64,000 nucleotides of DNA, taken from the NCBI GenBank assembly GCA_023205875.1, contig CP060773.1:124001-188000 (forward strand), in the 5' to 3' direction. The notes beneath the pieces were generated by a model. That model made no database searches and had not been told where the DNA came from. It worked only from the letters and a program-made list of their open reading frames with translations. This document shows positions 1-8,408 of this stretch, in pieces. The translations under genes and the position numbers were made by a program. Each line of letters opens with the position of its first letter. Within the stretch, counting starts at the first letter, position 1. This DNA is from Chloropicon primus (Eukaryota; Chlorophyta; Chloropicophyceae; Chloropicales; Chloropicaceae).

Positions 1-950
1 CGGCGCCCTGGACCTTGCCGCCCGCTCCGCAGTGGTCCCTCGCCATCTGGACGAACAGAGCGTGCCACCTGATATCCGAAGTCAACTCCGGGTGGAAGGC
101 TGTCACTAGGATATGATTCTGCTTGGCGGCCACCGCGACTCGGCTCACGGTTTGACCTTCTCCCAGGCTCGCGGGCTCGTCCAGACGGAGGATCGAGATG
201 TACTCGACCTCTCCCTTTCCCTTTTCTTGCTCCTCGTTGTCGCTCATGATGATGGCGGGCGCTCGGATGAAGACAGCACGGAACGTGTCGCCGCCGTGAA
301 CCTTGGAGTTGATCTCATCAAAGTGACTTCCAGGCGTCGCCATGGACGTCTCAAAGGAGTGAACCTGGTTCCCAAAAAAGTTTCTGTTCACGGTGATGTC
401 CATGTTCCCGATAAGGAGCTGCCCGCCCTCCTTGCTGCCTTGGATTGACTTGGCAAGGAAGATCATCCCAGCGCAAGTGCCCCACACGGGCCTCGTCGAG
501 CAAAAGTCCCTTAGAGGTTCAAGCAAGTCATTCGTTTTGCAGATGTGAGCCATGCAAGTCGACTCCCCACCCGGTATGACTAGAGCATCGCAGCAATCGA
601 GCTCCTCCGCGGTGCGCACCTCCACAACCTCAAGCTGCAGAGACAGAGACCGACAAGTCCCCGTCGTCGTCGTCGTCGTCAACGTCGTCGACCGCGAGGA
701 AGAACAACACCAACTCGTGTGTCAGAATGAGAATGAAGAAAATAATCCAAATCGGAACCGCATCGAGCAACAGCACAAGCATTCTGGCAAAACGATTCTC
801 GACATTGCTTCGTTTCACCGTTTGTTGTGCTGGGTTTCCCATGGTGACTGACTGACGTACCTCCTTTTCGGCGAGAGCTACTCCTGCCTTCTTCAAGTGC
901 GAGATGTGTTCGGCGAATCCGCCCTGTATCGCGAGAACCCCGACCCTCAT
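1..950 (-). CDS. PDXT: PdxT/SNO-type glutaminase subunit of pyridoxal 5'-phosphate synthase (3' end cut by window edge)
   Basis: This class I glutamine amidotransferase releases ammonia from glutamine for the PdxS/SNZ synthase in vitamin B6 synthesis. Exon 1 (861-950) encodes 30 residues opening MRVGVLAIQGGFAEH, the family's N-terminus. A 226-bp intron (635-860; donor GTACGT, pyrimidine-rich CTCTGCAG acceptor) is followed by exon 2 from 634 to beyond base 1. Exon 2 shows the oxyanion motif PGGEST, the nucleophile Cys in GTCAGM, then RNFFGNQVHSFE, and the catalytic His-Glu pair in FHPEL. Only the extreme C-terminus is missing. A short acidic insert (EEQEKGKGE) lies between the last two motifs. 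No clear targeting peptide is visible, so it is probably cytosolic. Confidence 0.93.
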
Positions 951-1726
951 GCTTTCCCTCCCGTCTCCCTGTCACGACCAAAACTTAAGACAAACCCAAT
1001 CACAAAAGCAACAACACCATTCACCAACAACCTTACGTCAGTGTTTGCCATCCTCACCAGTGGACCAAAACGTTCGAATGAGGGCTCGATCGAGAGAGGA
1101 AGAGGTGAAGGTTTCGGCCGTGCCTCACCCCGTGGCCTCACCTCTCGTCCTTCTGGCCTAAAACTGGCTCAAACACTCACCTTTCTGCTCGAGTCCTCCT
1201 CCTCTCCTAAAGATACGATAACGTCATCCAAAGTTTGTGGCTCTCGTCAATCCAACAGCAGCAGCAGAATGGAGGGAGGAAGGAGGAAGGAGGAGAGAGG
1301 AGGGGCGATGCATGCTGGTGGCACGGTGGGATCATCACCAGTGCTTTGCTCCCTTCTTCGTGCTCTTTCCAAAGACCTTTCACTTGCCTTGCTGGACAAA
1401 CGGAGGAGGAAGGAGACGGAGAGGGAGGATGGTGATGGTGTTGCCTGGCCTTCCTTCCTTCGGAGTGGGAACAACGACGAAAAAGGTGACAAAAAATCTA
1501 TTAATAGTCTAATAATATCTTCCTACTCGCTGTATATCATGCCACTACTCAAACCATGGACATTTTGTGGCGTAGGAGCAAAAAAAAAACAAAATGAGAA
1601 AACTCTCTCTCCTTCTCTCCCTTCCCCTCCCTTCCTTTCCTCTCCCTTTCTCTCCCTTGGTGTATATATGTAGCATCTATCTAAGCAAGCACGATGGTTT
1701 GGTTTCGTTCTCTTTCTCTTTCTCTT
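951..1726. other. Gap upstream of PdxT and downstream of the RWP-RK gene
   Basis: No gene seen. A copy of the recurring core lies at 1077-1096, reading opposite to PdxT. At 1180 the minus strand has a consensus 5' splice site (AAAG|GTGAGTGTTTGAGC) resembling those in the foldback at 11.4-11.6 kb, so a 5'-UTR intron of PdxT is possible. The part near 1500-1680 is AT- and CT-rich and probably holds the 3' end of the RWP-RK transcript. Confidence 0.5.
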
Positions 1727-3925
1727 TCACGGGTCCGTCGTCGTAACGTCTCGCGAAGCGTGAAGCGCTTTGTACGTTGTCGACTGAGGGGGCCAAGCGA
1801 GGTCGTGAGCCTCCAAGAGACTGGCCAGAGCTGGCATGGGGTCGAACGAGCCCTCACGAATCTCTTTCGAGAGCTCTTCCATGCCAGCTGCCAAGGTCTT
1901 CCACGTGTGCCTCCAGAAACCCAAGCCGATGAGCCACGTGGCGATCGAGTCCACATTCTCGTAGATGCTGTACCCTTCGCCCCTGTCCAAAGCCAGGAGG
2001 GCTTCCGCGGCTTTCGGGCCAAGATTTATGGTCAGCACGGGAACGTACAGCTCGTAAAGGCTGCAGTCCACCGTGAACAGCTCCTCCCCCTTGAACTTGC
2101 CGCCGAGGTACATGAACCTCATCTTGGTCTCTTCGGCAAACTTGATGAGCTCCCTGAGCTCCACGTCACCCAGGTACTTGAAGACATTGCCGCTGCTCTT
2201 GTCCAGCTCGCACAAGGTCGTCTTCAGCATCTCGTGCAACTCATACGTGGCAAGCTTTTGGATCCTTTCCACCAGCATGTACACCTGGGCATCGTCCGCC
2301 TCGTCCTCAATCATTTTCTCCGACTCGCACCACTTTCTGACCGAGCTCAACTCCACGTAGCTCCTCGATTGACGCTCCCCCCTGGCCTTCTGATCGTAAT
2401 TCTGCGCCGTGGCCAGCAGCTTGGCCAAGAACTTGTCGAAGCCCAAGGCCTGGTCGTCGCCCGGCCCCCCGTCCCTGAGGTAGCGATACGGCAGCGGGAC
2501 GAGGCCATGAAGCTTCAGCAGCTGGCTGTAGACAGCCATGTAATGGATCTCGCCGCGATCGATCCGCCTTTGGAGGGCGAAGATGCCCTCGTTGAAACCA
2601 TTGGTCGCGTCAAAGTGCTCGTAACCCAAGCCGACCAGCCAGAAGGCCCCCAGGAGGGTATTGCTGTACAAGGACCTCTCGAACATGATGTGCCCCTCCA
2701 CCAGCAGGTTGGCCAGCTCCTGGCCGATGTTGAACTCCAGCACCCGAGCGTACTCGACGTACCTCGGGTCCTCCGTGAAAGGGCAGGCCTTCGCGTTCGG
2801 GTCGTCCTTGGAAGACCGGAGGACGAGCTCCTTGGTGACAAGAATCACTTTCTCCTTGTCGATCTTCTCCATGTCCACCGTGGCGCAGATGCACTTCTTG
2901 AAGCTGGGGAACTCCTCGTAAAGCTCCTCGACCGTCGCACCGACGCACCACGCCACCATGTCACTGTTGTACTTCCTCCTCACTTCCAACCTCTTCGCCC
3001 TCTCATCCTTGGCGTCCTTCTCCAGCTTACAGATGGTGTGAAAGATGCTGTGGACGTGCGCCTCCACTAGGGTCCTCCTGCCCTTTTCCACCACCCCGCA
3101 ACAAACTGAAGCGGGCCTCGCCGGTGCGGGCTTCTTCTGCTGGTCACCACCAAGAGCCTCCTTCTCCCCACGACCCGAGAATGTCGCAACGTGTCCTAAC
3201 CCTCCACCAAACTTGGTAGGACATCCACATCCTTGGACGTCAACGTCAATCTCTCCCCTCCCCCGATTGACGACGCAAACCTTGGGGTGATGCTGCCTGT
3301 GGTTGTACGCCACCGTCTCCGCCTTGTAGTTCACGTTCCTTGGGATGACACCGACCCTCTCCCTGATCATACTGCTTGTCCTTTCAGTCACAACAGGCTC
3401 AATCGAGCGCAAGATCTTCAGTCCTGCTGGGTTCTCCGCCTGGATCGACCTGTATGGCCACCGCTTGATCCCAAAGTCCGTGCATCGCCTACGAAGCGTC
3501 CTTCTGCAGACTTTAAGTCTCGTTGCTGCTTCACCTATTGGATACATGAAGTGACCTTTTAACAAATCATAGGAGATCTTCCCTCTCCTTCCATGCTTCT
3601 GCCTCTCCCTATGCTTCTGCAATACATCACGGAGTGGAGTCAGTCCACCAACCATGAACATCACGAGTCCAGCCATCCAGTATTGATGTTGATGTTGATG
3701 TTGATGTTGATGATGATATGTTGATGATGTTGAGGAGGAGGAGGAGGAGGGGTTGTCAGCGTGTCGTGTGGGTTTGGACAATCCCCTCATCGAAAGGGCA
3801 AGGGGGGAAGTCATCACTTGTGTGTTGTCCTCTTCTTCTTTTTTTTGGATATCTTTCTTCTCTGTTGTGAAGGAGGAACCGGAACCTCCGGAGTGGGAGT
3901 GGAGCCTTACCTTGTATTCCTCCAT
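1727..3925 (-). CDS. RWP-RK domain transcription factor with an internally duplicated C-terminal domain
   Basis: The RWP-RK helix-turn-helix (YDLLKGHFMYPIGEAATRLK ... RCTDFGIKRWPYR) is a DNA-binding domain known from plant and algal nitrogen and gamete regulators. It lies near the N-terminus. The first ATG at 3925 gives 732 aa unspliced. However MEEYK is followed at once by an AAG|GTAAGG donor, and a TTGCAG acceptor sits at 3617. Removing 3617-3910 (294 nt, in frame, stop-free, low complexity) would give 634 aa and join MEEYK directly to a basic helix before the domain. The long C-terminal part is not a family I recognise. It holds two related units of about 85 aa (near 2736-2479 and 2040-1779) that share a [FI]N[IL]G start, a W-L-[VI]-GLG-[YF] core and a L-L-[EK]-[AL]-H-[DG]-L end. 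A sensor or dimerisation role would be inference. Confidence 0.85.
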   Translation of the reverse strand: MEEYKVRLHSHSGGSGSSFTTEKKDIQKKEEEDNTQVMTSPLALSMRGLSKPTRHADNPSSSSSSTSSTYHHQHQHQHQHQYWMAGLVMFMVGGLTPLRDVLQKHRERQKHGRRGKISYDLLKGHFMYPIGEAATRLKVCRRTLRRRCTDFGIKRWPYRSIQAENPAGLKILRSIEPVVTERTSSMIRERVGVIPRNVNYKAETVAYNHRQHHPKVCVVNRGRGEIDVDVQGCGCPTKFGGGLGHVATFSGRGEKEALGGDQQKKPAPARPASVCCGVVEKGRRTLVEAHVHSIFHTICKLEKDAKDERAKRLEVRRKYNSDMVAWCVGATVEELYEEFPSFKKCICATVDMEKIDKEKVILVTKELVLRSSKDDPNAKACPFTEDPRYVEYARVLEFNIGQELANLLVEGHIMFERSLYSNTLLGAFWLVGLGYEHFDATNGFNEGIFALQRRIDRGEIHYMAVYSQLLKLHGLVPLPYRYLRDGGPGDDQALGFDKFLAKLLATAQNYDQKARGERQSRSYVELSSVRKWCESEKMIEDEADDAQVYMLVERIQKLATYELHEMLKTTLCELDKSSGNVFKYLGDVELRELIKFAEETKMRFMYLGGKFKGEELFTVDCSLYELYVPVLTINLGPKAAEALLALDRGEGYSIYENVDSIATWLIGLGFWRHTWKTLAAGMEELSKEIREGSFDPMPALASLLEAHDLAWPPQSTTYKALHASRDVTTTDP

Positions 3926-5043
3926 CACGTTCGTCCCCAGAACTTTATGTCTTGGTCTTTCTCTGCACAAAACTCCAAAGAAAGGTAATGGGTCAACAGG
4001 CAAGGGTCATCGAATGGATTGGCACACACCCTCAGGGTCACAGACTGAGCAAAACTTGGCAACTACGTCGTTGCCGCAGACGTTAGACCAACAACTGGAG
4101 GTTTGTGCCAAGGACACTGGAGAAGAGGAACCCTCTCTCTCACAAGTTCTCGTTTCAAGGTTTGGGTTCCTTTGTGTGTGTTCGGTTCCTCGATGTGCCT
4201 GCCAGTCGATGTGAAGTGGCCAAAGTCCTTGCTATGGAGCTGCCCGCTACACCATGACACTCATGGCACTCTCGACCGCAAGCTTTGTCGCTCCTAGGAG
4301 ATAGATTCTTCGAAAGACATTACCGCTGTGGTTGTGGTGTGGTGCGGACCACAAGTAGAAAAGTCTTGTTCGAGGGGAACCGAGATGGAGTGATCTTTCC
4401 TTTTTAAGGAACTTGGCTCAAAAAATATCATTATGCATTCGGAGACGTCACCCTTGGATCGCACCACAGTGCTGTGGTGTAGCGTTAAACCCTTGTTGCA
4501 CCCCACTCCGCCGACTCACCGTGACGAACGTTGTACGAAAAATGACTCTTCGCTTCGAACTTGCCAGTCACTATGATGGGACCTGATGATGGTTCATGGA
4601 CTATGAAGGGAACAAAGTGGCTAACAAGTGGCAACTTGTGAAGACTTCCGATTGGCACGCTTTCGATTGACTCTCTCTCTCTCTCTCTCTCGATTGCTTG
4701 GTTGGAGAAAGCGTGGTCCACTTGCTGTCCTTGTGGAGGAAAGAAACCCAATGGGTCAAAACGCAAAGAGACGGAAAGGAAAGGAATCTTTGGACACCGA
4801 GGAAGGCCCGAGGAAGGCCCGAGGAAGGCCTCTGCTCTTTGCTCGAGGATTCGTGTTGTCCTCTTCCTCTCTCTTTTCAAAAAGGAAAAAAGAAGAAGGA
4901 AAAAAAGGGCAAGCATCCAAGAACAAAGTGCAATCTTCTTCTCCCTCCCATCCAAAAAGAAGAAAAGAAAAGAAAAGAAAAGAAAAGAAAAGAAAGAAGA
5001 AGCGAAGGGGGCTCCCTCTCCCTCTCCTTCCCCTCTCCTTCCC

Positions 5044-5075
<32 letters not shown>

Positions 5076-5301
5076 CACCTTTCCGCTACATTCCCATACG
5101 GATCTTTCCATTCCTCCAGCAGCCAGCCTCGACAGAGAGAGAGAGAGACAAGGGAAGAGACCCATTCTGTTACGACAAGAGGAAGAGAAGGTTGGAGAAG
5201 ACAACGTCATTGTCTGCTTCATCTCAAGATCTTTCCATTGATACCTTACTCGACCCCATTGCGTGGTCATCGCGAACCGTGCTTCGAGTTTAGGCAAAAC
5301 C
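3926..5301. promoter_or_regulatory. Divergent promoter region between RWP-RK and the exonuclease gene
   Basis: About 1.4 kb with no convincing gene. It holds a CT tract at 4672-4692, a three-fold near-tandem GAAGGCCCGAG at about 4800-4830, an (AAAAG)n tract at about 4962-5002 and a second CT tract at about 5050-5073. Open frames across it are driven by these simple repeats. Confidence 0.5.
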
Positions 5302-6588
5302 ATGCAAGGTTTACTGAGGAGATGGACACGAGCAAGTCTCCATCACTCGGCGTGTTGCTCATCCTCGTCAACGAAAATATCATCCACGAAGCCTCGAGGG
5401 AGATGTCGATTGATATCCCTCGACAAAACATCTTCCGTCAAGCAACAACGACGCAAGCAGCACGACACGGCAGCCATGGCATCCCCCTCGTCGTCCTCCT
5501 CCTCCTCGTCGTCTTCGGTGATGGAGCAAAGCCATGACTCCATGCAGCAGAGTTCAGTCGATCGGCTTCTTCTTGTGGATGGCAACGCCCTCGTGTATCG
5601 AGCGTACTGGGGCTACAGCCAAATGGGCTTCACCAATGCAGATGCTGTGCGCTTGGATGATGATGATGAAACGACGACGACGACAGAAGTGGTGGAGACG
5701 GGATCGCTCTTTGGATTCTTGAGGATGCTTCTGGTTCTCTTGGAGATCCGGCCTCTGCCCAAGTACGTTTCGGTCGTGTTTGATTCCAAGGGGAAGACGT
5801 TTCGGCACGACCTTTACAAGGAGTACAAGCAGAACAGGCAACCGACGCCAGATGATTTGAGAACCGAGGTGTTTCCGAGAATCAAGGAACTCGTGAGAGC
5901 CATGCAGCTGAACGTGATTGAGGTTCCCGGGTACGAGGCCGACGATGTGATTGCATCCATATGCAGGACCGCGCTGGAGAGTCAAGGTCAAGGGAAAGAG
6001 GGAAGGCTTGAGATCGATCTCGCGACGCCTGACAAGGACTTCTTTCAGCTCCTTGGCCCAGATATCAGGATGCTGCGGCCGCAAAAGAAGAACCGAGACT
6101 CGAGTGTGAACGGCATCGCTTATGATGTGTACTCGGACAGAACCTTCAGGGAAGATTACGGCGGTCTCTGCCCGACAAAGTTCGTGGACATTCAAGCTCT
6201 TGCTGGCGACACCGCGGACAACGTTCCCGGTGTCAGAGGCATAGGACCCAAAACTGCAGTCAAACTCTTGCTGGAATACGAGGACCTGCAAGGCATCTTG
6301 GACAACGCCACGTCAATCAAAGGGAAAGTGGCCAGAAACGCTTTGACGAGCGAGGAGGGAGTGTCGCTGGCCAAGCTGAGCAAGAGCCTGGTCGAGCTGG
6401 ACTGCAAGATACCGGATGACGTGCTGTTTCGGGACAAACTCGAATCTGACTTGACCTTCAAGAAGCCAGACGACGAGGGTCGTGAGCTGCTGAGACTGTT
6501 CAGGGAGTACGACTTCAAGACTCTGACCCCGAGGGTGGAGACACTGTGGCAGGACCTCGATCATGCGGCCACGGGTGAGTCGAGCTAA
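5302..6588 (+). CDS. Standalone DNA polymerase I-type 5'-3' exonuclease / flap nuclease, probably organellar
   Basis: The protein (428 aa from the ATG at 5302, no intron) matches the 5'-nuclease domain of bacterial DNA polymerase I without the polymerase. Visible motifs are LLLVDGNALVYRAYWG near the start of the nuclease domain, FDSKGKTFRHDLYKEYK, the metal-binding YEADDVIASI and TPDKDFFQLL, and the helix-hairpin-helix GDTADNVPGVRGIGPKTAVK. The first 85 or so residues are rich in Arg and Ser (MQGLLRRWTRASLHHS) and look like a mitochondrial or plastid presequence. Likely role: RNA-primer or flap removal in organelle DNA replication and repair, as proposed for plant members. The 39 nt of open frame before the ATG has no methionine codon. 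Confidence 0.93.
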   Translation: MQGLLRRWTRASLHHSACCSSSSTKISSTKPRGRCRLISLDKTSSVKQQRRKQHDTAAMASPSSSSSSSSSSVMEQSHDSMQQSSVDRLLLVDGNALVYRAYWGYSQMGFTNADAVRLDDDDETTTTTEVVETGSLFGFLRMLLVLLEIRPLPKYVSVVFDSKGKTFRHDLYKEYKQNRQPTPDDLRTEVFPRIKELVRAMQLNVIEVPGYEADDVIASICRTALESQGQGKEGRLEIDLATPDKDFFQLLGPDIRMLRPQKKNRDSSVNGIAYDVYSDRTFREDYGGLCPTKFVDIQALAGDTADNVPGVRGIGPKTAVKLLLEYEDLQGILDNATSIKGKVARNALTSEEGVSLAKLSKSLVELDCKIPDDVLFRDKLESDLTFKKPDDEGRELLRLFREYDFKTLTPRVETLWQDLDHAATGESS

Positions 6589-6694
6589 GCCACAAATTTG
6601 TGGCTCGTGAGGGGATCATGATGACGAGCGATTGCTCTTGTACTATTCTGTATGAAAAGACCACGCCCCTTTACCTTGAGTGCCGTCCATCGAC

Positions 6695-7853
6695 TCAGAA
6701 AGCGTCGATCTTTTGAAGCTTCCTTGATCTGAAAAAGCTGTGCCTCCCTATCCCACTGGACTCCACGCCCGCGCTTCTCTTCTTCTTCGCTTTCCCCCCG
6801 ACCTGCTGGGACTTTTTGTTCGAGCTGTACGTGGACCAAAGCTTCTGCTGCCCGGAATCGTTGTCCTCGTCCTCGCAGTCCCAAGAGACCTCGACCGCTT
6901 TGCTTTCTTCCAGTATCGTCTTGCTGGTCTGCCACGAGAAGCGCACGAGGTGCGTCTTGAACCCAAAGATGGGATCCACTTGAGAAAGCAGCCAAGACTT
7001 CGTCCTCTCGTCCCCGGGGTAGCCTGAACCCACGACCGAAGAGGCAAGAGACTCGAGCTCTTCGTCCCTCTCCACTTTCGCCACAATAGAAGCGGCGCTC
7101 ACCACCGGATACTTCACATCCGCTTTGCTTTCCACCACAAAGGACAGACCAGGAACTGCATCAAGAGCACAATCACGAGAGGAGGCCTCACCACGTCAGT
7201 CACCATGATGATGAAACCGAGCAACACACACAAAGAGAGAGAGAGAGACAGAGATAGATAGAGAGAGATGTGTTGTACTGTGTTGTGTTGTCGCCGAGGC
7301 CGAGGTCGAGGACGGCGAAGGAAACCCACTTACACTTCCCAGAGAGCCTGTCCTTGTGCCTCCTTGGATCACCCAGGGTATCTACGTACACCGTGTCGAT
7401 CATAGCCATCGCTTCTGACGCCGATCCACCTTCCTTGCTCTTCTCAGCATGAACATCAACATCATCGTCCCCCATTTTGGCCAACTTTTGCAGCATTTCT
7501 TCAATAATTCGACAAGTGGACTCAAAGGCTATCTCATTCAAGCTCGACCTCGTGGAATCGAGCATCCTTGCGCCGATATCTCTCGCGCTGAGGGCATCGC
7601 TCGCATAATCGACTCCGTTGGGTCCCCTGACTTTTTCCATGAAGTCCATCAGTTCCCTTCTCTTGTCCGGAGTCAACTGCTTGGAATCTGCGAAACCTTT
7701 TGTCTTCAACGAAGGGACGAATGATTTCTTACACCAAGCGATGCCGTACACCATGCTGCCGAGGACGGGGCCGCGTCCAGCCTCATCGATGCCCGCGATG
7801 TAACGCACGTCCTCCTCCTCCTCGTGTTGCTCTTGCTGGTGGATCGCCACCAT
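6695..7853 (-). CDS. RNASEH2A: Ribonuclease H2 catalytic subunit A
   Basis: This enzyme cuts RNA in RNA-DNA hybrids and removes single ribonucleotides from nuclear DNA. Exon 1 (7334-7853) opens with MVAIHQQEQ, then the catalytic GIDEAGRGPVLGSMVYG, ADSKQLTPDKR and the later Asp in DTVYVDTLG. A 178-bp phase-1 intron (7156-7333; GTAAGT/TGCAG) joins to exon 2 (6695-7155), which has FPGLSFVVESKADVKYPVVS and AASIVAKVERD. Spliced length is 326 aa, close to the family norm, with a basic C-terminal tail. The same frame stays open upstream through a dispersed repeat that holds another ATG at 8018-8016 (MAHWKGQE...). I reject that start because the extension is pure repeat. Confidence 0.94.
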
Positions 7854-8408
7854 CGTCAGGGATTCTGACAGAAGACAAAAACGCGCGGGAAATTGGGAGG
7901 AAACCAGAGGGGAGGAGAGGGGAAGATGATGGGGATAATGGTGGCGGGTGAGGGGAGGGAGAGGAGGAGGGGGATAAAGGGAGGGATGCATTATCTCTTG
8001 CCCTTTCCAATGAGCCATCACTTGCTCGCTTTTGTTTCCTAGGCAGAGGATGATGGGGGTAATGATGAGGGTGTTGGTGAGGGTGGCGGGTGAGGGGAGG
8101 GAGAGGAGGAGGGGGATGAAGGGATGCATTGCATTCTTTCTCTCTCTCTATCTATCTTGCTCTTGCTCTTGCTCTTGCTCATTCCAAAGAGGAGCCCTCG
8201 CTCGGGAGAAGAACGAATGAGGTGATGAATCCTCTACCAAAGTAAGAAAAGGGAATTGATGATAGTTTACAAAAGGACTATAGGTGTTTATGTGTGCATT
8301 TCGATTATATCATAACGTGTTGCTGCTCCCCGCCACATGCGGGACTCTCTACCGCTTCTCGCAACAAAACAGCAACAAAAAGGCCAAATGCGCAACCTAG
8401 CGGACCAC
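7854..8408 (-). repeat. Paired dispersed repeat units upstream of RNase H2A
   Basis: This gap holds two partial units of the long dispersed repeat (about 7905-8130), with the recurring core at 8002-8021 on the minus strand, the same sense as RNase H2A. Each unit has a CT-rich stretch (CTCCCTCCCCTCACCCGCC), and (TTGCTC)n follows at about 8157-8180. The end near 8409 is the 3' flank of SEC63. Confidence 0.6.

Noticed and set aside
897-1673. 258-codon plus-strand frame upstream of PdxT
   Set aside because: Overlaps PdxT exon 1 antisense, low complexity, no motif.
4485-5303. 272-codon minus-strand frame between RWP-RK and the exonuclease
   Set aside because: Driven by CT, AAAAG and GA repeats; no globular segment.
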